Source: Proteobacteria bacterium UBA6492 (GTDB lineage: Bacteria > Pseudomonadota > Gammaproteobacteria > UBA6429 > Thiohalophilaceae). Taken from it: a stretch of 22,315 nucleotides of DNA. Under the pieces are notes generated by a model, which saw nothing but the letters and a program-made list of their open reading frames with translations, was not told where the DNA came from and did no database searches. The stretch lies in the NCBI GenBank assembly GCA_002436485.1, contig DJMK01000047.1:28840-51154 (forward strand), written 5' to 3'. The position numbers and the translations under genes are program-made. The first letter of the stretch is position 1. The number at the start of each line of letters is the position of its first letter. Positions 8,338 through 15,529 of this stretch are shown in pieces.

Positions 8338-8357
8338 GTTAATTATTGCCCATTAAC
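8338..8357. repeat. inverted repeat GTTAAT-N8-ATTAAC in the mfd/barrel divergent region
   Basis: A perfect six-base inverted repeat with an eight-base spacer lies about 95 bases upstream of the barrel gene and about 145 bases upstream of mfd. Its form fits a dimeric regulator site, but AT-rich six-mers arise easily by chance. The rest of 8195-8450 is AT-rich. It contains a perfect TTGACA at 8273-8278 without a matching -10, and the GAGGAAG ribosome site before 8451. Confidence 0.3.
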
Positions 8358-8450
8358 TGACGCAGTTCACACTATGTACTCAAGACCATGTAAAACATTA
8401 TTTTTTCTGCTAATTAATATAAAGTTAATTGAATTATAACGAGGAAGTTC

Positions 8451-9185
8451 ATGAAAAAACTTATATTTTTACTGGGAATGCTGGCAGCCAATTCAGCGAT
8501 GGCTGATGCGCTTGGAGTAAGGATTAGCGGCGGTGTGTTTGATTACCAGGTCAGCGGAACACTCAAGGATGGTCCGGATGAAATTGATGTCAAATCCACG
8601 CTCGGTTTTGAGGATGATTCCGATAGCCACGCCTATGTCTATATCGAACATCCAGTACCGATTTTACCCAATTTTCGCCTAGGCACCACATCGCTGAAAC
8701 TTGCCGGCACAGGAAACACCGGCGGTGGATTTACTTTTAATGGACAGATTTTTCCAGCGGGGCAATCGATTAACTCCAGTTTTGATATGAGTCATACGGA
8801 AGTGGCACTGTACTATGAAATCATCGATGTCGGATTTGATCTGGATCTGGGTATTAACGTAAAACTGTTTGATGGTGAAGTAAGCCTGGCAACCGCCGGT
8901 GTTTCTGCTTCAGACACATATGATGGGGCAATTCCGATGCTCTATGGCGCAGTCAACATACCGTTACCTCTCAACTTCAGTATCGCCGGCGACATAAGTT
9001 TTTTAAGTACGGGTGATTCAGAGATTACCGATTATTTTGTGCGCTTGCGTTACCAAACGGATTTTGCCTTGGGGGTTGAGCTGGGTTATCGATCCATTTC
9101 CCTGGATTATGAAGACACGGGTGCCAATGAGCTGGCAAAGATTGACGCCGATGGTCCTTACCTGAACCTAAACCTGTTTTTTTAA
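8451..9185 (+). CDS. TIGR04219-like outer-membrane beta-barrel protein
   Basis: This 244-residue secreted protein has a signal peptide MKKLIFLLGMLAANSAMA, cleaved before DALG. It then has alternating amphipathic strands and ends in LNLNLFF, the terminal phenylalanine signature recognised by the BAM machinery. The opening ALGVRISGGVFDYQVSGTL and the later YDGAIPMLYGAVNIPLPL and YRSISLDYED stretches match my recollection of the TIGR04219 outer-membrane barrel family, whose function is unknown. A GAGGAAG ribosome site precedes the ATG. The gene is monocistronic: mfd diverges upstream and a strong hairpin terminator follows. A role as porin or structural barrel cannot be decided from sequence. 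Confidence 0.85.
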   Translation: MKKLIFLLGMLAANSAMADALGVRISGGVFDYQVSGTLKDGPDEIDVKSTLGFEDDSDSHAYVYIEHPVPILPNFRLGTTSLKLAGTGNTGGGFTFNGQIFPAGQSINSSFDMSHTEVALYYEIIDVGFDLDLGINVKLFDGEVSLATAGVSASDTYDGAIPMLYGAVNIPLPLNFSIAGDISFLSTGDSEITDYFVRLRYQTDFALGVELGYRSISLDYEDTGANELAKIDADGPYLNLNLFF

Positions 9186-9208
9186 ACGCTTAAGTAAAAC
9201 AATATTTG

Positions 9209-9243
9209 AAAACCCTTGTTGTGCTTCGCAACAAGGGTTTTTT
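9209..9243. terminator. bidirectional rho-independent terminator
   Basis: A 13-base perfect stem (AAAACCCTTGTTG at 9209-9221, paired with 9229-9241) around a seven-base loop is followed by a T run on the plus strand. The leading A run gives a T tract on the minus strand. It sits between the barrel gene and the converging DAHP-synthase-like gene and can end both transcripts. Confidence 0.9.
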
Positions 9244-9250
9244 ATGGGCA

Positions 9251-10372
9251 TTATTTTTTACTGAAAAATTCCTGACAATTTAGCACTCTTGCTTCGTAAG
9301 CTTTGCGTGCGATATTGACGTCCTCGATAAAGTAACCAAGCTCGTCCAGCGTAAGGGCTTGCGGACCATCGACCAGTGCCGTGGCAGGATCAGGATGAAA
9401 ATCTACCAGGATCATATTGGCACCGGCGATGACGCCCTGGGCGGTTGCATGCATAATATCAAGAATCCCGTTTGGATCCTCGTTACGCGTGCCAACCGAG
9501 TGTGACGGATCGATACACACTGGCATACGCGTCAGTCGTTTCACCACTGGCACATGCGTGAAGTCAACAAAGTTACGATGCGGATCGCCCATGTTGGTTT
9601 TCATGCCGCGCAGACCGAATATGATGCGCGTGTTACCTTCGCTGGCTAAGTACTCGGCAGCATTCAGTGACTCCTCCAGCGTAATCCCAAAGCCACGTTT
9701 AAGCAGCACTGGAAACTTGCGTTGCCGTCCCACGGCCTTGAGCAATTCAAAGTTCTGTGTGTTACGTGTGCCAATTTGTAACATTACACCGGTCGGTTGT
9801 CCGGTTTGTTGCAGTGCTTCCTCAATTTCCCTGAGATGGTTTTCATGAGTGATCTCCATGGCAATGACCTTGATCCCATACTTTCCAGCAAGCTCGAATA
9901 CATAGGGCAGACAATCCTTGCCGTGCCCTTGAAACGAATAGGGATTGGTGCGCGGCTTATAAGCACCCATGCGTGTACAAGCCAGGTTATGTTGCTGTAA
10001 TGCCTGCATCATTTGTTCAACATGATGCGGTGTATCGACCGCACAAAGCCCGGCAAAGATGTTCAGGTTATCCTGCGAAAAAATAACACCGTTATATTCA
10101 AACGAAGTAGGGCGGTGATCATCACGATGCCGTCCAAGTATGCGATACTCTTCAGAGATGCGTACAACCCGTTCAACACCCGGCAGACTTTCTATTTCTG
10201 CCTGGTTCAGTGCCGCAGTGTCACCAATCAGATAAAATTCGGTCAATATCTGTTGTATCCCATGTTCCTGATGTTCGCGAATACGTACATTTGGCAGGTT
10301 TTCCAGATAAAGACGAACTGATTGGTACAATTCGCTTTCACTGCTGAGATTGGGCTCGAGTATGACTATCAT
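9251..10372 (-). CDS. DAHP synthase-like protein (type I-beta, with N-terminal regulatory domain)
   Basis: This 373-residue protein aligns along its length with type I-beta DAHP synthases such as that of Thermotoga, including an N-terminal ferredoxin-like regulatory domain (1 to about 80). Shared active-site motifs are GAYKPRTNPYSFQG (136-149), LQIGTRNTQNFELL (198-211), PVLLKRGF (221-228) and DPSHS (288-292). The enzyme class joins PEP and erythrose-4-phosphate at the start of the shikimate pathway. Some positions differ: the usual AGPCS reads AGLCA (metal cysteine C110 kept), CERG reads GLRG, and the metal glutamate of EVHPEP is aspartate (D324). H291 and D335 are kept. It sits 11 bases after aguB on the same strand. 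It may be an active variant or a relative with another substrate. Confidence 0.85.
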   Translation of the reverse strand: MIVILEPNLSSESELYQSVRLYLENLPNVRIREHQEHGIQQILTEFYLIGDTAALNQAEIESLPGVERVVRISEEYRILGRHRDDHRPTSFEYNGVIFSQDNLNIFAGLCAVDTPHHVEQMMQALQQHNLACTRMGAYKPRTNPYSFQGHGKDCLPYVFELAGKYGIKVIAMEITHENHLREIEEALQQTGQPTGVMLQIGTRNTQNFELLKAVGRQRKFPVLLKRGFGITLEESLNAAEYLASEGNTRIIFGLRGMKTNMGDPHRNFVDFTHVPVVKRLTRMPVCIDPSHSVGTRNEDPNGILDIMHATAQGVIAGANMILVDFHPDPATALVDGPQALTLDELGYFIEDVNIARKAYEARVLNCQEFFSKK

Positions 10373-10383
10373 GTTCGTGTCTT

Positions 10384-11271
10384 TTATTCCCGGTATCGTT
10401 TCAGCAGGTCAGCATATGCATCAATGCGTCTGTCACGCAGATATGGCCAGATTCGCCTGACCGACTCAACCCGTTGCAAATCAATCTCTGTCACCAGCAC
10501 ACTGGGTTCATCAGCCGCTGCTTGTGCAAGGTATTCGCCTTGTGGGCCACAAATAAAACTGTTTCCCCAGAACTGAATACCGCCGGCGTCTGCTGGATCC
10601 GCTTCAAAGCCTGTACGATTAACGCTAATGACCGGCACACCGTTTGCAACGGCGTGACTGCGCTGTATGGTGCACCACGCATCTAGCTGTCGCTGCTGCT
10701 CCTCCTGGATATCCGATGGATCCCAGCCAATGGCTGTCGGGTAGATCAATAATTCTGCGCCGGCCAGTGTCATCAGGCGCGCGGCTTCGGGGAACCATTG
10801 GTCCCAGCACACAAGCACACCAAGCTTACCAAGCGAGGTTTCGATCGGATGAAACCCAAGATCTCCCGGGGTGAAATAAAACTTTTCGTAATAGCCGGGA
10901 TCGTCCGGAATATGCATCTTGCGGTATTTGCCAGCAATACTGCCATCGCGCTCCATAACGACCGCAGTATTGTGATACAGACCACTGGCACGCCTTTCAA
11001 ATAATGAGCAGACAATGACGATATCCAGCTGCTTTGCCAGCGCGCCGAGTTGTTCGGTTGATGGGCCCGGTATGGTCTCGGCAAGATCAAACATTGCGGT
11101 ATCTTCTGTCTGGCAGAAGTACAGGCTGTTATGCAGTTCCTGCAACACGACAAGCTGTGCATTTTTAGCGGCCGCATCTCGAACAGCCCGTTCAATACTG
11201 GCGAGGTTATCATTCCTGTCAGATGTACAGGCCATTTGCACCAGCGCAACTGTGATTTTTTTTCTGATCAT
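10384..11271 (-). CDS. aguB: N-carbamoylputrescine amidase (nitrilase superfamily)
   Basis: This 295-residue carbon-nitrogen hydrolase has the full catalytic triad: E45 in VVLQELHNS, K118 in YRKMHIPDD and the nucleophile C155 in VLVCWDQWFPEAAR. The segments HIPDDPGYYEKFYFTPGD and YPTAIGWDPSD are characteristic of AguB rather than general amidases. AguB turns N-carbamoylputrescine into putrescine, CO2 and ammonia. An agmatine deiminase family gene lies 460 bases upstream on the same strand, so both steps of the agmatine route are here, but a plus-strand lipoprotein gene separates them. The upstream gap is only 39 bases and is shared with that divergent gene. No signal peptide is present. Confidence 0.95.
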   Translation of the reverse strand: MIRKKITVALVQMACTSDRNDNLASIERAVRDAAAKNAQLVVLQELHNSLYFCQTEDTAMFDLAETIPGPSTEQLGALAKQLDIVIVCSLFERRASGLYHNTAVVMERDGSIAGKYRKMHIPDDPGYYEKFYFTPGDLGFHPIETSLGKLGVLVCWDQWFPEAARLMTLAGAELLIYPTAIGWDPSDIQEEQQRQLDAWCTIQRSHAVANGVPVISVNRTGFEADPADAGGIQFWGNSFICGPQGEYLAQAAADEPSVLVTEIDLQRVESVRRIWPYLRDRRIDAYADLLKRYRE

Positions 11272-11299
11272 TGCATTAACCGCACATTATGGTTATAAA
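11271..11299 (+). promoter_or_regulatory. predicted sigma70 promoter for the lipoprotein gene
   Basis: TTGCAT (11271-11276), a 17-base spacer and TATAAA (11294-11299) form a plausible promoter. It begins inside the aguB start codon on the other strand. Transcription would start near 11306, which makes the ATG at 11311 almost leaderless and favours the ATGs at 11326 or 11332. Confidence 0.45.
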
Positions 11300-11325
11300 T
11301 AGATGCTTAGATGTCTACTATATAT

Positions 11326-11730
11326 ATGAACATGCATCATAAAACAATATTCATTTCATTCCTGTTATTACTGGTAAGTGCCTGCGCCGGCACTCAACAT
11401 GGCCTCGACCTGCTGGATAAAAGCATGTTCGCATACGAAAGGGCTTTACGTTGGCAGAACTACGATGTAGTCATTGCCATGCACCGTAATGCCCAGCAGA
11501 AGCTGACACCGGCACAGCGCGAGCATATGAAAAAATATCGCGTAACCGGCTATGAGCAGGTATATAACCAGGTCGGCAGCGATGGCAAGACAGCGACACA
11601 AGTAGTTGAGATTAATTACTACCGGGAAGCTGATATGACCATCAGGAAGATGACGCTTAATAATAAGTGGGAGTACGATGAGCCAACCAGCAGTTGGCAC
11701 TTGCTAAACCCGATACCCGATTTCAAATAA
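11326..11730 (+). CDS. small lipoprotein of unknown function
   Basis: The protein has a lipoprotein signal: a basic start (MNMHHK), a hydrophobic core IFISFLLLL and the lipobox VSAC, with the lipidated cysteine followed by AG, which favours outer-membrane sorting. The mature part of about 115 residues contains DKSMFAYERALRWQNYD, TGYEQVYNQVG, VVEINYYREADMTIRKMT and a WHLLNPIPDF end. I recognise this pattern from uncharacterised gammaproteobacterial lipoproteins but know no function. In-frame ATGs at 11311, 11326 and 11332 are all possible; no ribosome site decides, and the later ones give a normal signal length. It lies on the opposite strand between the two agmatine genes, and its stop codon directly abuts the stop of the agmatine deiminase gene. 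Confidence 0.75.
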   Translation: MNMHHKTIFISFLLLLVSACAGTQHGLDLLDKSMFAYERALRWQNYDVVIAMHRNAQQKLTPAQREHMKKYRVTGYEQVYNQVGSDGKTATQVVEINYYREADMTIRKMTLNNKWEYDEPTSSWHLLNPIPDFK

Positions 11731-12771
11731 TCAGGCTTTCAGTACGCCAGCTGGCAATTGCATAGTCAAACAATGCAAACTGCCAAACTGCTGGATTATC
11801 GCTGATGCATCGATTCCGATAATCTCCCTGCCTGGAAAACATTTCGTTAGTGCCTGCAATGCGGTCAGATCGTTTTCGTCGTTATAGACTGGCACCAGTA
11901 CAGCATCATTAATTACGAGAAAATTGGCATAACTTGCCGGCAACCGCTGCCCTGATGAATTAAAACGCGCGGACGGCACAGGTAACGGGACAAGGTGATA
12001 GGAATGATTTTCAGCTGTGCGTAACCTGGCAAGTTCATCTGCCAGTCTACTCAATGTTTCAAACTGTGGGTCGTTTTGGTCATTACAACTGGAATAGGCA
12101 ATGGTGTCCGAATCACAAAAACGAGCCAGCATATCAATATGACCATCTGTGTCATCGCCGATCAGCTCACTGTGTTCAATCCAGTGAACCTGCTTGACGC
12201 CAAATAGTCGGGCAAAAAGCGCCTCGTAGTCTTTATCCTGTTTCTGAGGATTGCGAGTAGTTGATAACAGGCATTGGCGTGTTGTTAACAATGTGCTGAC
12301 ACCATCAAAATCAATGCTACCGCCTTCCATGATTAGTTGATGCCTCACAAACGCTACCGCAGAAAATATTTTCTCCTTCGCCAGTGCCTGGCAGATATTG
12401 TCATCCTGATGCGCATCATACTTACCGCCCCAGCCATTAAAGCGAAAATCATGTAATTCAATTTTATCGTTATTCATCACTGTCAGCGGGCCAGTATCCC
12501 GTAGCCAGGTATCATCATAGGAAATAACGACAAAAATAATCTGCGCCAGATCAATTGCGTGTGATGCAAGTTTGGTGCGAACGGTCTCGCGCAATCTGTT
12601 ATCGGCCACCAGTAATACGACCTTTTCATGGCGGATGATCGCAGCAATTACATTGACGTACGTGTGTTCGATGGCTTCGAGATTATCAGACCAGTCAGTA
12701 TCAGCATGCGGCCAGGCCAACAGGACGGCGTCCTGTTTGGCCCATTCAGGGAGTAGCAGGGGGGTTGTAAT
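11731..12771 (-). CDS. aguA: agmatine deiminase family protein
   Basis: This guanidino-group-modifying enzyme (PF04371) converts agmatine to N-carbamoylputrescine. Visible motifs are AWPHADTDW, WLRDTGP, MEGGSIDFDG, the DDTDGHIDMLARF histidine loop and the catalytic cysteine in GSLHCLT near the C-terminus. The typical family form there is GGGNIHC, so this is a divergent subfamily. The first standard start in frame is TTG at 12720. However, the 17 codons upstream read ITTPLLLPEWAKQDAVL, matching the conserved family N-terminus (PxEW...AV), and no ATG, GTG or TTG occurs between the upstream in-frame TGA and 12720. An ATT at 12771 with AGGTG (12781-12777) five bases before it is the best candidate, giving 346 residues. 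Co-transcription with the BamE-like gene (14-base gap) and nearby aguB support the role. Confidence 0.88.
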   Translation of the reverse strand: MTTPLLLPEWAKQDAVLLAWPHADTDWSDNLEAIEHTYVNVIAAIIRHEKVVLLVADNRLRETVRTKLASHAIDLAQIIFVVISYDDTWLRDTGPLTVMNNDKIELHDFRFNGWGGKYDAHQDDNICQALAKEKIFSAVAFVRHQLIMEGGSIDFDGVSTLLTTRQCLLSTTRNPQKQDKDYEALFARLFGVKQVHWIEHSELIGDDTDGHIDMLARFCDSDTIAYSSCNDQNDPQFETLSRLADELARLRTAENHSYHLVPLPVPSARFNSSGQRLPASYANFLVINDAVLVPVYNDENDLTALQALTKCFPGREIIGIDASAIIQQFGSLHCLTMQLPAGVLKA

Positions 12772-12785
12772 GATTACACCTGTGA

Positions 12786-13118
12786 TTACTTGTGTGTAAC
12801 GCTGTGTATAACCTTGTCGTACTCAAAATAGACAGTAAATGAACCATAAACCCAGCGGCTGATCGGTGGTTCACCGACGCGCTCAAATTTTTCACCTGGG
12901 TTACCAAATCGTTCTTCAACCTGCTCCATGCTCATACCTCGGCCCGGCAAGGTGGTAGGAGCAGGCTCCATGCTCGATGGGGCCTCCATCGGTTGAGTCG
13001 TGGCGTCCTGTATTTCTGTTGGCTCGGCTTCCATGGGCATTTCCAGTACCTGGGCCTGGGACAGGCCAGTTGCCCCTAACAGGAATAAACCGGTTATCAA
13101 CGAGATGTTGTTATTCAT
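12786..13118 (-). CDS. small secreted BamE/SmpA-like domain protein
   Basis: This 110-residue protein has a signal peptide (MNNNISLITGLFLLGATGLSQA), a low-complexity linker rich in Met, Glu, Pro and Thr (about 23-58), and a compact C-terminal domain. That domain begins GRGMSMEQVEERFGNP and ends RWVYGSFTVYFEYDKVIHSV. The GMS..QV...G.P......W.Y......F....V pattern is that of the SmpA/OmlA (BamE) fold. There is no lipobox, so it is periplasmic rather than lipidated. Function is unknown. A GAGGA ribosome site lies nine bases before the ATG. It is the first gene of the transcript that continues into the agmatine deiminase gene. Confidence 0.8.
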   Translation of the reverse strand: MNNNISLITGLFLLGATGLSQAQVLEMPMEAEPTEIQDATTQPMEAPSSMEPAPTTLPGRGMSMEQVEERFGNPGEKFERVGEPPISRWVYGSFTVYFEYDKVIHSVTHK

Positions 13119-13162
13119 TTATTCGTATCCTCACTGAAAGGCAGTTGCCAAACTCAAAATTA

Positions 13163-13191
13163 ACTATACTACATCAATAGGTTATGAGCAA
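13163..13191 (-). promoter_or_regulatory. predicted sigma70 promoter for the BamE-like/aguA operon
   Basis: On the minus strand TTGCTC (13191-13186), a 17-base spacer and TATAGT (13168-13163) form a plausible promoter, with transcription expected near 13156. Its -35 falls in the inverted repeat at 13178-13197. The -35 is a weak match. Confidence 0.4.
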
Positions 13192-13197
13192 AACCTA
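13178..13197. repeat. inverted repeat TAGGTT-N8-AACCTA, possible operator
   Basis: A perfect six-base inverted repeat with an eight-base spacer lies over the predicted -35 of the BamE-like/aguA promoter and about 120 bases upstream of the relA-type gene. Position and symmetry fit a repressor site. I recognise no specific regulator for it. Confidence 0.35.
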
Positions 13198-13314
13198 GAC
13201 ATATTGTTAATATTAGTCGAGATTTTCAAATTTTGGCAATCAACCACAGGATAATCAGGGTATTTTTGAGTGTCTATGCTTGAATCATGGATTAACTACC
13301 CGTACGAATAGTAA

Positions 13315-15522
13315 ATGGTATACATCGATTCACAGTTCAGCAACGCTGACCAGGCAACTTCAGAGCAGGTTGATAACTGGGTCACATCGCTCGGTTTTGC
13401 CCCGCAAACCGCGGAATCCGGCCTGATCAGGAAGGCGTTTCTGTTTGCAAACTCGGCGCATGACCAGCAAAAAAGGGCCTCTGGGGAACCCTATATCACC
13501 CATGCCATGGCGGTCGCCGAAATCCTGGTACAACTGCACCTGGATCCCCATGCCATTGCTGCGGCCATCCTGCATGACGTGGTGGAAGATACCCAATACA
13601 GCCTGGAAGAGCTGGAGCAAGAATTCGGCGAGCAGGTTGCCCACCTGGTCGACGGGGTGACCAAACTCGCCTTCATTGAGCACCAGGACCTGAGCGAGCG
13701 TGGCACCAAGGAACATCTACATGCCGAAAGTTTGCGCAAATTACTGCTAGCGATGGCCGAAGATGTCAGGGTCGTGCTCATCAAACTGGCTGATCGCCTG
13801 CACAACATGCGTACGCTTAAATACCTGCCGGAACATAAACAAAAGCGGGTAGCCAAAGAAACCCTGGATATCTACGCGCCACTGGCAAACCGGCTTGGGA
13901 TCTGGCAAGTGAAATGGGAGCTGGAGGACCTCTCTTTTCGCTATACCGAACCAGAGAACTACAAGAAGGTGGCCTCCTTTCTGGATGAGCGACGCGTGGA
14001 TCGGGAAAAATATATCGAGCAGGCCATTCGTATCATCAAGGCAGAAATGCATAAAGTCGGTATCAGCGCCCAAATCACCGGCAGGCCCAAGCATATTTAC
14101 AGCATCTGGAAAAAGATGCAGCGCAAGGGCGTTTCGTTTGACGCGCTCTATGATGTACGTGCTGTACGCGTGCTGGTTGAAAAGGTACAGGATTGTTATG
14201 CCGCACTGGGTGCCATACACACCCTGTGGCGACATATACCGCGTGAGTTTGATGACTACATTGCCACGCCCAAGGAAAACATGTACCAGTCTATCCATAC
14301 AGCCGTCGTTGGGCCGGATGGCAAAACGCTGGAGATCCAGATACGCACACAAGATATGCATCAGCACGCCGAACTCGGTGTAGCGGCACACTGGAGCTAC
14401 AAGGAAGGATCCAAATCCGCCGAGTCTTCCTATGATCAAAAAATCGCCTGGCTTCGCCAGTTACTGGACTGGAAAGAAGAATCGGATAGCGCCGGTGACT
14501 TTATCGATCGCTTCAAGTCCGAAGTATTTCAGGATCGCGTCTATGTGATTACACCGCAGGGTGACATTATTGACCTGGCACAAGGTGCGACGCCGCTGGA
14601 CTTTGCCTACCACATTCATACCGATGTCGGTCACCGCTGTCGCGGTGCGCGCGTAAATGGTCGTATCGTCAGTCTGACTTACGAACTAAAAAGTGGTGAA
14701 CAGGTAGAGATATTGACGACTAAAAGCGGGCAACCCAGCCGCGACTGGCTAAACCCACACCTTGGTTATCTGCAAACCTCCCGTGCAAGAGCCAAGGTCA
14801 GGTCATGGTTCAAACAACAGGACTATGAGACAAACGTTAGCCTGGGGCGTGACCACCTGGAAAAAGATCTGCGGCGGCTTGGGTTGTCAGGCACAAATCA
14901 CAAGATGCTCTCCGAGGAACTCGGTTTTGGTAATACGGATGATTTCTATGCGGCTGTCGGCCGAGGCGACGTCACGCCGACACAAATCGCATCGCGCGTA
15001 CAGGCACTTACGCCAAAAACACCTGAGCCCGCTAGCCTGCAACCCAGAAAAACGCGCAAGCAACAAAGTGGTGATATTCAGATCGAGGGCGTTGGTAACC
15101 TGCTAACCAAGTTAGCGCGGTGTTGTACGCCTGCACCCGGCGATCCTATTATCGGCTTCATCACCCAGGGCAAAGGTGTAACGATACATCGCAGTGATTG
15201 TCGCAATATTCTGAAAATGGGTGATAGCAAACGGCAACGTCTGATTAATGTGGAATGGAACAGTGACGCCCAGGAATTATACCCGGTTGATATTTGTGTC
15301 GAGACTATCGACAGGCAGGGTCTGTTGCGTGATATTTTGAATGTTCTGAGTAATGAAAAAATTAATGTCAATGCTGTTAATACGCAGTCAAATAAACGTA
15401 ATAACACCGCACACATGGAGTTAACCGTTGAAGTCGCAGGCATTGAACAGCTGAGCAGGATACTCAACCGACTTGGCCAACTCAACAATGTTATTGAAGT
15501 ACACCGCTTAAACAAAAATTAA
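13315..15522 (+). CDS. relA: RelA/SpoT family (p)ppGpp synthetase, RelA type with intact HD domain
   Basis: This 735-residue long RSH protein has the full domain order: HD hydrolase (about 35-190), synthetase (about 240-360), TGS (about 405-470, VYVITPQGDIIDLAQGATPLDFAYHIH), a zinc-finger-like segment (C603-C604, H625, C629) and a C-terminal ACT domain (about 655-730). Synthetase catalytic residues are present (D280, E340), with the acidic EFDD motif (311-314) typical of RelA rather than the RxKD of SpoT. Overall wording (GRPKHIYSIW, SRDWLNPHLGY) is also RelA-like. Unlike E. coli RelA, the HD residues are intact: H63, H87-D88, E91-D92 and D160. It may therefore both make and degrade (p)ppGpp. 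It is followed seven bases later by sfsA. Confidence 0.95.
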   Translation: MVYIDSQFSNADQATSEQVDNWVTSLGFAPQTAESGLIRKAFLFANSAHDQQKRASGEPYITHAMAVAEILVQLHLDPHAIAAAILHDVVEDTQYSLEELEQEFGEQVAHLVDGVTKLAFIEHQDLSERGTKEHLHAESLRKLLLAMAEDVRVVLIKLADRLHNMRTLKYLPEHKQKRVAKETLDIYAPLANRLGIWQVKWELEDLSFRYTEPENYKKVASFLDERRVDREKYIEQAIRIIKAEMHKVGISAQITGRPKHIYSIWKKMQRKGVSFDALYDVRAVRVLVEKVQDCYAALGAIHTLWRHIPREFDDYIATPKENMYQSIHTAVVGPDGKTLEIQIRTQDMHQHAELGVAAHWSYKEGSKSAESSYDQKIAWLRQLLDWKEESDSAGDFIDRFKSEVFQDRVYVITPQGDIIDLAQGATPLDFAYHIHTDVGHRCRGARVNGRIVSLTYELKSGEQVEILTTKSGQPSRDWLNPHLGYLQTSRARAKVRSWFKQQDYETNVSLGRDHLEKDLRRLGLSGTNHKMLSEELGFGNTDDFYAAVGRGDVTPTQIASRVQALTPKTPEPASLQPRKTRKQQSGDIQIEGVGNLLTKLARCCTPAPGDPIIGFITQGKGVTIHRSDCRNILKMGDSKRQRLINVEWNSDAQELYPVDICVETIDRQGLLRDILNVLSNEKINVNAVNTQSNKRNNTAHMELTVEVAGIEQLSRILNRLGQLNNVIEVHRLNKN

Positions 15523-15529
15523 CAGCCAG

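Noticed and set aside
13747..14439. 230-residue open frame on the minus strand
   Set aside because: It lies wholly inside the relA-type gene, has no recognisable motifs or ribosome site, and is a shadow of a strongly supported coding frame.
12786..15522. Possible toxin-antitoxin or defence system around the relA-type gene
   Set aside because: The enzyme is a full-length housekeeping RSH protein with TGS and ACT domains, not a small alarmone toxin, and no antitoxin-like gene adjoins it.
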